A DNA stretch of 64,000 bases. Origin: Lingula anatina. Taxonomy: Eukaryota > Brachiopoda > Lingulata > Lingulida > Lingulidae. The stretch spans positions 457,612-521,611 of the forward strand of contig NW_019775902.1 of the NCBI RefSeq assembly GCF_001039355.2, read 5' to 3'. Of the stretch, positions 35,971 to 50,900 are shown one piece after another. Position 1 is the first letter of the stretch, and each line of letters opens with the position of its first letter. The position numbers and the translations under genes are program-made. The notes beneath the pieces are model-generated. The model saw only the letters and a list, made by a program, of their open reading frames with translations. It was not told the origin of the DNA and made no database searches.

Positions 35971-38900
35971 ATCACCTCTTTATTGGGCCTTGGTTTAGAG
36001 GCCAAGAATCTTTCTCTTTTGTTAAAAAAGTAGAAACAGGAGAAAATAATATCACGCGTGAATTTTCGAAAGATCTAAGGTGCATTTTCTTCTACTTTTT
36101 TCCATGCTGAGAACAGATCGGGGTTGAGGAAAAGAACCCGTATGTGTACAGCTTAAGACCCGGATAAAAGAGGGAATTCACAACAGATAATCCTCGGATC
36201 AACTGATATGCGGACTAAATACGGCGTCTCTACATGCAAACAGAGCCAACTCATCAGCTGATTGTCTCCCCGACTCCAAGCGTGCCGTCACTGCAGGGGT
36301 CTAGCAAGTAAAACTCGGGGCCGTGCTTTAATCCTTTTAATGGCGCGTGGGGACCGTAAGTTCATGCCATGATATCGTGGTTCGAGTCACAAACCTGCGG
36401 CTCGCGATCACAAACGGCGATTATCGATTATGAACCTATCAAAGTCTTATAACCTGTGTGCAACTCCGAATATCTCTGTGTACATTCAAGGTAAGTTAAA
36501 AAACACACTATCATTTCTTACCACATCCATTTAGCTCGTCTGTAAAATCCATACAATCGTTATAACCGTCGCATTTTTTGTCCTCATCAATAACATAACC
36601 ATTTTCACAGTAAAACGGGCGTGCCTCTGTCTTATAATTGTAGGCATTTTCGATTTTTCCCACATCGCAATATCCAGGATTTACTTCAACGCTATCAATA
36701 GCTGGACCTTTATTGTTCAATCCAGCAATACTTTCAAATACAAGTCGGAATTCTTGCCCCTCATGTTTTATCATTGTATAAACCGTTTTCCACTCCTCCC
36801 CTGTTTTGTTGAACGATTCCCATATCTGGCGTCGTCTGTCGGTCTTGTACTGTGCATGTAGCTTTAAAACAACAGCGTCGAAATCTGAGATCTTGAACAC
36901 AAATTTTACGCAGGCAAAGTCGGTGGTTGGGATTCGAACTGGAGGCGAAATGAGAGAAGTTCTCGATTTGTACCGTACGCCATTTTGGACATCCACACCC
37001 ATGAAGCGTTCATATTTATCTAAATAAAAACATAAAATAAAAAACAAAAAATTAAACTTGTGTTTATACTATGTAACATATCCAAAAAACTGTATCGTCA
37101 TTTTGCATCACATGTAAAAATAATTAATTGGTCAGTAAATTAAAATCAGGATATATATAGTAAAAATTTCCCAGCTATAACAGAAAGCACCACGAGTGCC
37201 AGGAATTATAGGGTTATTGGGGTCTAGGCATCGAAAAGTGATGATTTTAAACTGTGTGGTTAAATTTGATGAACAATTAGTTCGGGTCAGAAAAAGGAAG
37301 ACATTTCAAGAAAAGGGAGACACGGACTCCAAGAATCATTACAAAGTATAGTCAAGAAAAGAAACTTAGCCTTGGACATGGAACCCTACAGCACATTATG
37401 GCAGAGGGAAAAATGAACCGGCAGATCGAGTATATACGTCACGCAAGCGCCGTCACCCAAGTGTCGCGGAAATCGAAATGGCTCAAATTGGTAAAAGGTT
37501 TGTTTGTGGCAAAAAGAGATAATATCTTGTGAACCACATCTCTTCCCTGTAAAGCAACGAAACGACATAGAAGACTTCAAAAAAGTACCAACCTGCTTCA
37601 GTAATATACTCAGGTACCCATTTATACAATGAGCGGCCAACAGGGGAAACCCGGTAACCACAGTTGTACTTGGTTAAGAAGTTACACGTGGCCGACATTT
37701 GATCTAAAATAGAAACGTTGTATATACATACCTTTAGATATAACAGAATAGTAACTATTGTGATGAAGGTACCTCGAGGAAGTTAAACTGCTTCATTGTC
37801 TTATTCGTGTTTTATAGCGGCCTATGACTGTTTCCTAGAATATTATCTTTTCAGTGCCCATTGAGGCAATCCTTGGTTGCGATTACATTGCCAAACAACC
37901 GGGATTTTTTGTTTTGTTTGATAATATAACTATTGCTATTGTTAAAGAAGTAAAAAAAAGAACGGGGTAAAAGCAGGTTGTCTATTGAAAAACTACAATG
38001 CAGAAATGTCTAATGTGGATTGGGGCGTGGGGGGGGGGGGCCGAATTAGAAGCAAGCTTGATACCAAGTAATTTGACTGCTGCCAATTTCACCAAGCACG
38101 GAACAGATGATAAAATTGATGACACTTATTTCTTTTTAAGCATTTCCCTTAGCTCTACATGTAGGGGTAGTTTAAAGGTTCTCATCTACTAAAAGTAAAA
38201 ATTTATATGATAAAAATAGAATTTTCATGAAAATTAAAAAGTACTTGAATGGCAAAAATCTCCAAAATCGTTTGCAGAGTGATCATCCCCAAACCCGGTC
38301 TGAGTTCTAAGTTCATACCTGTGCATGGTTTCGTTTCATCACTAAAGTCGCCGCAGTCATTTTCTCCATCACACAGAGTTTCTTTATGAACGCATACCTC
38401 GTTGTCGCATTCGAACTCAGTCGATGTACAAGCTGCGAAAAAAAGATAGCATTCTTTGTGATCTACACTACGTGCAATGTAAGTAGGCCTACATGTAGCA
38501 GCCTATCTAGAGGCTATTAAGAAGCAAATCGTTTGGTGCAATATCATCTTGACTGTTGCAGCGACCTTCATTAACTGGTGGTTAAATCAAAGCTATTTTA
38601 AACAATAACTTACATCGGGGGATATCGCAGTAGTCTATATCCCATCTCTTTGAGGTAATGCACCATGGTCCTTTGGGATCCTGGTTCGGGTTTCTACAAT
38701 AGTTTTTGGCATCTTCTATGCTCTTGTCGGGAAAATCTGTCACATCTAAACCAAACTTTATCATGTTGTCACGTCGCGCTATCTGCTGGGCCCAATTCAT
38801 GCAAGGTTTCCCACTTTCTGTGATGTTCAATGTGCCGGTGTACGTGGCACCGGGTCCCATTAACGTTGATTCTGTCGGTTCGAAAAAAAAAAAAAAAAAA

Positions 38901-41900
38901 AAAAATGGAGCAAAGGGATTGACCATTTAAATACATATGCATACAAAATTACATTAATGTGTGAATGAGCTACTTATTATTCGCGTGTTTAATGGACTTT
39001 AAATTCGATGAAATATATATTCTATAGTGTCTTTTATGTGAATATGACAAAGAATATGGCAAAGAAATTACGGTAAGGAAGCCGACACCGATATATCAGT
39101 CATGCGAGCAAGGGATTTGGGAGCAGGTAAAACACGTTTTTTAGAAATCATTCAAGTACTTTTTTGCTGGCGGGAGCCATTGGGGTTAATGTCACAGAAT
39201 GATATGTGGAGTATTTCTCATCTTGTGTGGGGTTAAAAATAACGTCACCTGTCGGACAATTACTGTCATGTTCATCAGACCAGTCCCCGCAGTTAGGGTC
39301 GCCGTCACATTTTAATGCCACTGAACGACATTGGCCACTTTTACATTGAAACTCTTCCCCGCACGCTGAATATAGAATGGAGATCTAGCAAACATTTCGA
39401 AGCACGGGAAAAATATTGGTTATATAGCGCCTGTATTGAAAATACTGCAATCTACAGATCGTCTACAAAATTATTCAGTCTGCTGGTTTTACTTTCATTT
39501 TGAAAGCAAATTAATACATTAATAAATTCTACGGCAAAACTTTTTAAAATCTCCGCCGACACTTTTCGAATGACAATGTAACAACATTTATAGCATACAG
39601 TACCGGCACAGATGGGGATATCACACGATTGCCAAGCTATGGTTCTGTCAGTTGTATAGCACCATGGACCAGCTGGGTTCGCATCCGGGTTCCTACAGAA
39701 GTTTGAGGCTTCCGGTACCGAGGCATCTGGGAAATCACTCGGGCTCTTAAACTGGTGCTTGTGTGGAGACTGCATGTCCCAGCGCTGACAATCATAACCG
39801 TCAAGAGTCACATTCTTATGTCCTATGTAATTGGAGCCATGGCGGTCTTGCAGGCATTCAAATTGTGCTGCAATGACGACAAACAACCGTTTGGTTAAGA
39901 TGAAGCGGCAAAACTAGATACTTTACAAAGTCCGAAAACGAAGATTGAACACTTTGAGTGGACATTGTAGAAGTACAGATATATAAGACGGTATGATTCT
40001 GACACAAGTACTTAATTTGTTTTATTAAAGTAGGCATCTGAATGCTAACTTTCTTGAACTGACACTCAGATACACGGTAGTTCGGTTCCGTCCGGTTCAA
40101 CCTTTACTGCCTTGTTGCCTGTAACTGTAATGATCCATTTCATTTGGGATTAGGCCAAATGTTCTGATGGGAGTTGTTAAGCTAGATTCTCACAATGCCC
40201 ATATATGTCCATGAACCTACCTTCATCACTACACGGTGGGAGATCTGGACATTTGAACTGATCTTTACATATTCCAGGCACAATTGCCACCTCATCCACT
40301 GCCAGTGTTCCGGGGCAACTCTTTAAGATTTTTCTATTTTGACTTATGCTATCTTTAAGAAGATGAGCTTGGAATATGACGTTGTACTGTCCAGCTGGTA
40401 ACTGGACGACATCTCTGAGCCATTGATTTACCGGCTCCCCGGTGCTGAAGAACAAGTTTTTACGAATAACACCATGCTTCTTCCCCGAATTCTACAAAGA
40501 CAAAAAATTATTGAATTATATAACCTTTATGTTAAATTAGAGGAAATATATATAGAAACGCCAATACATTATGTCAGATGTAAAATACTAGTACATGCAA
40601 TCAGATGTAAACTGCTCTTCCAACGACAACAGCATTGGTTTTTTTAACAAGGTTTTAGTGGACGATTTATCTTAAAGGCACATACGTCCTCAGCTCAAAT
40701 ATTACTACTTTTACCATAAAGAGTTCAAACTAATGACCTCAGCATATTAAACGTAACATATAATGTCCATGACAATAGCAAATAAAGCCTAAAAGCCGAT
40801 GGATCTGTAAATAAATAGGTATGAAAAGTGCACTTTCACTAAAATTCGTACGAATATCCAATATGCAAATCAGCTAGGATCCGCCTCGAAGTGTTATGTA
40901 TCTCTCATTTAAATATATGTCACATGACCGCAAAGTTATTATGGCGGACGAGGGGAAGCGTAAACGCGTTTACAAGAAGCCATTGTTAACCGATTCAGCA
41001 AAGAAAAGGAGAAAAAAGAGTAAGATAAGAGAAGATTTAGCGAGAGGGTGTCAATTCACCTTCACAGGGTCCATCATAAAATGCTGCAGATTTCAGAAGT
41101 ACAAACAGACCAGACTGAGGATGACTTCATCCAAAATAAGCACAACAAAAATAATAAAAGTAAGCTAGAAAATACCCAGTACCCAAAACATGTCCATGCT
41201 ATCAAGCCTCGTGACTATCGAAGTAAGAACCTCATTCGCACTCGCAGGCTTACTTCAAAGTTGCACGTCACCTCGACCTATGCCATGTTAATTAATTTTG
41301 TGCGATTTTGTGCATCAAAAATTACTCACACTAATGCCTGATACCTCTTACATTAAAGAATATCGGTTAAAATGTTGTAGTCCACTTACATTTGTATGAA
41401 AACGGCTTTTAAGTACACAGTAATGACGGTCTCGTCGATGCCATATTGAAACACGTGTGTATTTACGGCTCAGTGTTTACATCCGGGTTCCGGATATATA
41501 TGCAAAGCGCGCGCAATATTTAAATGATCTTTGACTGACAAGTGAAGAAGTCTCAAATAGCGGTATAAGCGCTCAAAAACATCTTATGGAAGAAATTTAT
41601 GAGTTCGTTGTGAGCAGACATGTAAGTTAGGTATATTTGAACACCACCAAACTATTTTAATGAGGAAAATCATGGAATTTTTCGTAAAAATCCGAGTACG
41701 TATGGGCCTTTAATGTCTTTTTATGAAGTGTGTGTGCAAACATAGCTACAAGGTATCCACAAAAAGAAGCCGGATGTGAAATGCTCCGTGAAATGATAAG
41801 TACTTACTGTTGATGCTCTTTCCTTGAGAACGTTGAGCTTTGATGTTCCCAACCCATCTATGTAGTAACAAAAGTGTAGACAATGTGGCATGGAAATGTT

Positions 41901-44900
41901 GATAGGGGGTGACACCAATTCCGCAACTCCATTGGCAAACCCACAGGCGTCAGCGATCATGACTGATCCTAAACCGACAGATATTGATATCAGTGATTAA
42001 ATCTACACAGCACTGCAAATATTAAGCGGATCTTACTTTAAATAATGTTTTGTGTTTGAATGCGGAAAATTTTACATTTTACAAAAACAGTTACCAGTAA
42101 ATTTTTGCCATTGCAAAATAGCAAATAAATAAATAAATAATAATAATAATAATATACCTCTATAACTCACTTTGTGTGAAACTGCATTTTATACAATCAA
42201 ACAAAAACACACATCCAGATGCTTCCTTACCTGAACTCTTACACGTAAGATTAGGGTTCGTATGCAGGCTCGGTAGATGATTTTCTGTTCTTGTCCAAGT
42301 GAAGCCACTTCCTGCTTTCCTTACTGAGTACCCACAGCTGTACGAATCCTCAAATCCACACCCCACAGAAAAATCTGAAAAACCAATTTACACATTTGAT
42401 TGCATTTCATCAATAACATGAATGAATTTTATTAGTTTGAATGTTACAGATTCTTATTTAATGAAAAGATCGCCATTGTTATAAATCATTAATAATATTT
42501 TTAAATTGGAAATACGATAAGGTAGGTCTGATTTCCTATTAAACACTAATCTATATATAGATTCGAAAATGATACGAACTACAAGGGGTTTCTTCGTCAC
42601 TCCTGTCGCCACAGTTATCAACCCCATTGCATAATAAGTGACTGTCAACACACATGCCGTTTGTGCATTGAAATTGACCTTCAGTACAATCTGGAATAGA
42701 ACAATAAAAAACCATACTGTGGGAAATGCACAGTATCAAAGCTAAGATAAAGTATTCAACGACGCATAAAATGTTCCCGTTTAAACAACAATGCAATTGT
42801 GAAGCGAGTAGTCAAGAGATACATTGTGTATTTTGTTTGGTTATACCATCGTCCTTTCTTTACAATCAATTTTTTTCTCGTTAAATGAGGATATTTTAGT
42901 TATCCAACAGGTGCAGTCCACACTTTGGCTTATTTACCAAAAACTTAGTAAAAAAAAAAAAATAAATAAAAAAAATAAAAAATAAAAACACCTTGGCTGA
43001 AATCGACAATTCCAGAACAAACTGTATCGTCAATGCATTACTATAGACATTCATTCAACCCGAAGATATTTTCAGTAAACCTGAATTCTTGTGAAAAAGG
43101 AGTACAGGAATCCATCATACCGCAGAAAGGGACATCGCATCTCTCCCCTCTTGTGTCCATGTCGGATGTAAAACACCAAGGTCCATCTTTTCTCAGGTCA
43201 GGGTTGCGACAGAAATTATTTGCCTGTATCAACGTACCGTCGGGGAAGACGGCAAACTCTCTCAGCTTCTTTAATTGCTGTACGACGCTGTCCGACCTCC
43301 ACGGCATGCAGGCTTTCCCACTTTTCGTCCAAGAAACTGTCCCGCTGTATTCCGATCCCACACGTGTACGTATGCATCCATAAACTGCAATGACCCAAAT
43401 TTTATACTAACTTGGAATAAACCCAATATCGCATTAGAGGAGTGTGCACAATGGCGGGTTTAAGGGGGGTGTCAGGGGGGTCCTGACCCCCCCTTCGATT
43501 TCCAAAAAAAAAAAAAAAAAAAAAAAAAAATCACCCAATGGTCTTGAAATTAGAATTTTGACTGGCTGAATCATAATTCTGAACCTGTCACTCCTAAAAA
43601 CTTGAACCCCCTTCAAATAATCCTACAATCGCCCCTGGTACATAAGGTACGACGACATCCATTATATTTTTATCATGGATCCTAAATTCTTTCAAGCTCA
43701 CAATAAAGAAAAAATGTCTATAAATGGTAGTAGCAAGCTACAGCAATATGAAATATGAATATGGAAAGGCAAACATGCTGTAAACATTTAAATATCTCCA
43801 CGTTATGTTTCATTCTAGCAAGCATGAATGTAAATCCTAAAGAGAGGACGGCAATGGAATGTTTGATTTGAAGAAATCTGGGCTTACAACATTTCATCTA
43901 AAATATTTAACCAGTAGTTTGTTTGGATAAAATCGTTCAAAATAAGCTTCCCAAAGATGTTCCTAAAATGAAAATGAGAAAGGAATGAAAGACATTATAT
44001 AAATTCTACCTATGATGTCAGTGAAGGTATCAGTATTTTGTAACTTCAAACTGCAATAATCTCTGTTATAGGGTTCTAAAGGTAATTAACAGTAAGTGAC
44101 CATATAAAAATCATCGTGTATCTCCGTACTGTAACTGATTAATTCTTACCCGACACGTCTTGTGCATTGAACTCCACCTGGTTTAAGCTAACATCATCGA
44201 TGGCAATATCACCCTTTATGCCATCCCCACGTGTACCTCTGAACACAACACGTGAACGGTGGGCAGTTACACTTGGTATTGCTACTGCCGCTTTCACCCA
44301 ATCAGGACCTTGATTCCCCTTGACCTCCACCAACCGCTGCACTAGGAAACCATCTGTCAGTAAGAAGACCTCCAGGGTTCCGATGTCACTGCCCTTCATG
44401 TGATGGTAAAATTCCAGGGAATGATTAGTGTTACCTTGAAAATCGTAGAGAGGGGAAGACAAGGTCGTGGTACTCCCCTGTTCTCCTCTGTGGGATGTAG
44501 TATACATATAATAACCTGGAGTAGTAATATACTATCATACTGTCATGTAATAATAAACACTGGATTCAGATAAATGTAGTCAAACATCACGATCAATACA
44601 CAAATGTCTAGAAACCATTTTTGTAAGACGATTTGAAGAAAAGAGAAATTTTATTTTATTTGTGTATTTATGAATGTTTATCTGTTGAGGGCGAAGTGTC
44701 GAAAACGAGCTCATAAATTTAAATTGTTTATGCTTACCGGGACAAAAATTCCTGCAGTAGTCCCAAGTGGCACCGTAGGCACCATAAGCACCATTCCAAG
44801 CATAGCACCACGGCCCAAAGTCACGTTCATCGTCAGCACGGCAGTAGTTCTTACTCAAGTGTATATGACGAGGGGAGGGCGACTCATACCAAGGCTTACA

Positions 44901-47900
44901 TGCTGAACCAAACCAAGTGGTCGCCATCTGGCCTTTGTATTCTTGGTAATTTCCGTCGGCACACTCGCCGCTTTCATTTGCTGTAAAAGCAAACATAATA
45001 TGTATTTAAGCCTGCAGATGGGCGGACATGTCAAACATTTGGTAAGAAATAAATTCTATACAACTGTTTGGCGAGAGTGTGTCAGCACCCTGTATCTTAG
45101 CTAAAATTGGCCAGGCGTCCATTGCAAAATTTCAGCAAAATGGCATTGTAAACCGCACTAAAATGTGTGTAATGTAGTGCGGTATATAAAAATCGAATTT
45201 GCTTTAACTCTGCAGAAAGAGCAAGGTTGCACACTTAATGAATTGATAAGGTCAATGGGAAATGAAGATATATTTTACATATGGTTATAATAATCGATTG
45301 AGATGTCGCACCTGGTACCTGAGGCTGTGAATGGTCAGAATTCGGTCCCGTATTCTCCGTAAATGTTGGCCCATTGTTTCGTATCCATACGAACGACTCA
45401 GATGATGACGCAATGGTGTAGCCACATAAATAGCTGTTTTCAAATGTGCAGTTAACTGATTCCACTGGTAGAATTAAAATCAATTACATTGGTGACATTT
45501 ACAAGCGTCAACGGTATGGATGTCACTTTCTAAATAAATAGCTTGATATATGTTACCACGCACATACAAAATACTTTAATGTGGATAATCACATTCCGTG
45601 GATAACATTTGACTACAAGAACTATTCACAATTCACCGGATCGAGAATTGCACGGGGATATAAAAGTTCGTTGAGTGATTTTCAATCTTTAGACAGTGTT
45701 AAATACGATATCGTACTACTGAACTTGTATGGCTACAATACGATATCTTGAATTTCACTTGTTTAACAGTTACATGTATGAGTTTCTTCTATATATTTAT
45801 CGACTGACAATTTTCTCTATATATAATTCATAAATTCACAAAGAAGACAATACAATTCCACATACATCACTTTTAGAAACATTAATTCTGACCAGAGTAA
45901 AAAAATCTGAGTGAAAGAAAACGTTGTTTTAATTGGATAAGATAAATGCGTTAAGGTTTAAGACTGTAAGCATACTAGAATCAATTTCTGGCGACAGCAC
46001 CCATCATCCTTAAACACGACTGGTAGCCGTACAATGGTATATTCTAAATATGTACGATATCGAAACTGCGTCTGAATGAATAAAACTATACACATGAAAT
46101 ACGTAACATATAATTCGAAGATAAGAAATAAACCAAAAATATAATAGACATGTTTTGATAGGAATACATACCAAAGCTTCAAAATAATTGGAAAAGTGGA
46201 CAATATATTTTTTATTTACACTGAAAGCAAAGGGTCGTCATTTCAGCTGATCCGATCACCTTGTAGGGTATTCAACGCCTTATATCGCTAAAGCCGTCAC
46301 TGCGTAGCGTACAGTTGTAACAGGAATGGAAGTCCTGGGAATGGAAGTCCGGGCTCCTATATGATTAGTACAGGCTAGGGTTAGTTGGTGTATTGGGGTT
46401 AGTGTATGGGACGAATGTTGCCTGTACAAAGTAATGGGAAGCGGACTACGGTTCCGATGGGCAACCATACGTTGGGCTTAAGTTGGCGCAACGCTGTTGG
46501 TTGGCTTTCCAACGTTGGGCCAATATTGGTCGTGCAACCAACCATGCGTTGGGCCAATGTTCTCTTGCCATGTGGGTTGTTCGGTGAAGCATCACACGAC
46601 AGAAGGACGTCATTTTGTTGCAGTGTTTGTTTTGGTTCAGTTTTGGAAAATTACGCCAGTTTTTATAGAAACATTTGGTTTCAGACACTAAAATATTCAT
46701 ACTAAATCGTTTTTCAGCTTTCCTGTGCCATTGCAATTATTCAGCAATATTACTAAATATTTAGTGCAGCACTCTTATCTAAAACACATAAATTGCATGC
46801 AGGCCAATGGTAAACGAAAGTTGCAAGCAGTCCTGACCTCCACCAAAACAGTTTGAATGCATGAACCTAATTTGACACCCCAAGTAATCAAATGACTACC
46901 AAGGGTAATCATCAGGTTGGATATGATGATCCTGCAAGGTCATCAAATACAGATTTTGACTACCTGGGCCCTCGTTTTAGGTAAACTCATTTAATGACCC
47001 TAAGGTAGTCAATTTTGATGACCCTTTGTTATCAGTGTAAGGACTCAGCAAATATGATTTTAATATTTTTACCCCTTTTATTACCTCCAGCTGCATTTTT
47101 ACTCACCAACTTCTGGACAAAGATCAAGTTCAAGCCTGACGTTATCGATGGCCATATTGCTAGTTATTCCATCGCCTCGCCGCGCTATGAACTGGACTTC
47201 AAATTCCCCAGGTGCAAGTGAAGCAGAGTGATTCAGCCAATCTAATCCATGGTGGCCCATCAGCATCACCAAGTTGACTTCTGTTTTGTTGGCAAACTTT
47301 TGAATCACCCTAAGCTTTCCCATGTTGCGTCCGTTCATGTGGTAGCTAAAGTGCAGGCACGTTTCATTGTCTGTGTTGATAATTGGTGAGGAAAGGATAC
47401 TTTCAGCGCCCACAGTGCCATTCTTGCTATCAACGGCCATGAAGGTACCTTATAATTGAAGACGACACGGACTATAATTATGTTTCTATCACATTCGATT
47501 CTATTAGTGGAATTCACCGGAATATGGTTGGTACCACCAAACTGAGGCTGGTCAACTGGACGTATGGTAATAATTAAGCAGCAGACTTGGAACAGGTATA
47601 TGGTTTAACATGTGTTTTTGTACGAGTAACTGGCTGACAACTGGATACGTTAACAATATTGTCTTGGGGGAATTGTTGTTTTGGGCTTTTGGATTTTTCA
47701 CCATTTTAGTAATTCAAAATTGGGTATAAAACTAAAAATCTTACTTGATGTTGATGATCAGCAGAAGGAGTTTGAAAAAAAAAAGACTCATACCAAAATG
47801 ATTTGATATCCTGTATATGAAATGATTGTGAATGGATTGAATTCAAATTGTACCTTGAGTTCCTTCCGACTTTGGCCCCGTACCGGCAAACCCAGAGGAG

Positions 47901-50900
47901 ATGTCATGGGTGTATGTGTACCAAAAGTTGGCAGGTTTTTGCCAATCCAAAAGATATGGCGAAAATGTGTAGGCAGCCCAAGTAAACTGTGCAGTTCCGT
48001 GTCTAACTGTATATCCACATAGCTTTGGGGTTTCAAACTTGCATTCGCCTCCTTTTTCGTCTGGTGAGAAATGATTTACACTTTATTATATTTAGAAATG
48101 ACCTTGCTGGTCTGTGAGTCATTTACCTTCGAAACTTAAACTTATTTGCCTGCAAGTAAATTATATTAAGGCTAGTGCAAATTAAGAGGAACTTAAGATA
48201 ACTTTTGACGGTTGGAAAAATCTTCTTACAGTTTTGTTTGCAAATTAATTCAATTCAGTGCAATGCAATGCAATAAAAAAACCAAGAATACTTAAATATT
48301 TGAATCAATCGAATAATGCCAATTCCATTTAAGTACAATGTGCAGAAGTTTATGTACTCACAGCACTGCTGTCCCTCGTCACTCTCATCAAGACAGTTAT
48401 TATCGTCGTCACATAGGAAAACTCTATTGATGCATAACCCGTTGTCGCAGCGATATTCGTACCATTTACAATCTATGAAATACAAGGTAAAACTATTGCT
48501 TTATAGTATACCGTCAAGATCTGGTCTACTTATATAACTAGGGGATGTAATCATACTAACAATTTTAAGTTAACCAGTTTTAATTTTGGTGCTACATCTT
48601 TTTTATAAAATAGGTGCAAATTAATTTGATTGGACTTAGGGGTACTTCTGATTTGTGTTGGGTATAGGTAAAAATGTTCGCGTATAAGTTAAAACAATAT
48701 TTGCTGAGGGAATTCTGTGAAACTGCAAGGTTTTTGCTACTGCCTGATCATGAGGCAGGTACTGCTGGTATCGCTTCATAGTTACTTGTTAAAATGGTGA
48801 CATTAATAGATGCATCCGCTTGCTGCCATTGGTACTGGTACTGCGTCACAAATTATAATATATATTCAGAGCAATTTACAAACAACATATTAATTAGATA
48901 TCCCCTTGGTCACAACAAGTTTTTTTGTACAACTATGGCATTAATATTCACCAAATAATTAAACTTTACTTTATTATCCTACTTCAGATGGATAGTTTCA
49001 CTTCTAACGATAAACAAGAAGCACGGTTCTACATATACTCAAATATGGGTTATTGGGTATTTTATGGATATATAAGGCTAAAGAAATATTTATAATGAAC
49101 ACATATGCACAATCGCATTCACAAACTTTAACACCGGCATTCACACACACTAGTAAACGCAGCCATACTCACACACACATATTCACCCAAAGTACATACC
49201 TGGAACATCACATTTGCCTTCACGAATTGAGATATCATCCAGTGCTTGGTCACCACGGAAACCATCACCACGTGATGCTTCAAACAGAATAACATAGGAA
49301 GGAGCTTCTTCAAATTCCACAGAAAAGGGAATCCATCGGTCTTCGGAAAATTCGGCGCGGGCATGAAATTTCTTCCATCTGCGCATTTCCCAAAGTTTGC
49401 GCTTCGGCCTTGATTCCTCTTGGACGTAGATGGCCAGGTCGCCTAGGTTAGAGCCGTACGCGTGGTAACTGAAGCGGAGGCATGCTTTGGCATTACGGAT
49501 TCCCCTCTTGGGAGAGGTGCGAAGGGTAGTTTTTTCACCAATCACTCCCTTCGAAGACTCTGTGTATATATAAGTGCCTGCAAGAGAAGAAAAGTCGAGT
49601 ACAGTATCTAGTCGGGGACTTCATTGAGGAGAGCTATGGTTAATGATTCAATACTTGATCTACAACATTGATCAAAAAGGTTGTCCCACCCCCAGTTTCA
49701 TGTGCTTTTATTTATAGATGATCACATCACAGGAGTTAATTGCTATGAATGGTGGTTTTCATTACAGATACCATAACTTACATGATTAATGGTACAGAAA
49801 ATACAGACTAACGGTTAATATCCATATTTGATATTATTTATTCACATTTATTACATGTACCCCCTCAAATCTGATGTTCCACTGTCATTTCAACGGAGGT
49901 AAAGAAAGCCCATTAAATTAAATTGACACCACCAAATGTCACCAAATTTACACACATTTAACATTAGAGTATGCTCGTTAAAGGTCATGTGTCTATTAGC
50001 GTGTGTGTTTACCACGTACTGTAATTATCTCCTGTAGACGGCGCCACTGACTTCAACAAGGGTAACAATTCTGTTTTGCGGGATATTGCCCCATGTTTCC
50101 AAAAAGCTTGGCAGAATTGGTTCGGTCTATTTAAAATTTGGTTCTCCTCCGGATTTCGCACTTCAATTCATGTCACGGGTGCTCAGTAGGCTTATTATCT
50201 GGATTTAAAGATGGTTTCTCCAGCCTCAGAACATTGGCTTTCTGCAAGAAATCACTCACCACATGACAACTGTGTGCAAGTGTGATGTAATGATGAAGCC
50301 TGGATCACCCCCGAAGTCCCTTCTTGCAGATGGAGTGAGGTATCAGTTGAGAATGCTAGGTTCAGTGATCTCAGAACTACCAGAACTTGGTCAACCGTCA
50401 CTAGGACCAAGCTGGTTTTGCTGAAGAATCAAGGTATTTCGTGTATGCCTTCGATGGTCAAATTAGGGCCCGTAGACATGTTGCAGAATGCTTTTTGGTA
50501 GGTTTGTGCAGGATAATATCGCCTGAGGTGTCAGGTCAGTCCATGTTTGGAGAGGATTCCAAGCCCATTATTTCAGTGCATTGTTCTTTCCGGAAAAGAT
50601 CGATACTTGGACAATTCACTGAAATATTCTCAACAAATATCTCACTCCATTTGCAAGAGGTGACTTCAGGAATACCGCAGGCGTTATGGTGGAAATGCAC
50701 TTGCCCACAACTCTCGTCTGCTGAGTGATTTGTTGCAGAAACCCAATGTTCAGAGGAAGGAGCAACCATCTTTAAGCCCTGTTATTAACCATACTGAACA
50801 TCTGTGGTATGAATTGAAGTGTGTAACGCAAAGGAAAACGTAACTCCTAATAATCTGGACGAACTCCCCCAGGCTCTTTCGGAAGAGTGGGACAATATCC

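Noticed and set aside
36511-37047. Minus-strand frame beginning [15 protein letters not shown], looking like a signal peptide
   Set aside because: The hydrophobic start is the intron pyrimidine tract before the acceptor at 37020. Translation begins in the spliced exon.
38706-38930. Plus-strand ORF with KKKKKKK tail
   Set aside because: Shadow of kringle 5 in antisense. The lysines come from the poly(A) tract.
45465-47106. Looked for an LDLa exon between MAM 3 and MAM 4
   Set aside because: No frame with the LDLa Cys pattern and splice sites was found. The two MAM domains appear to be adjacent.
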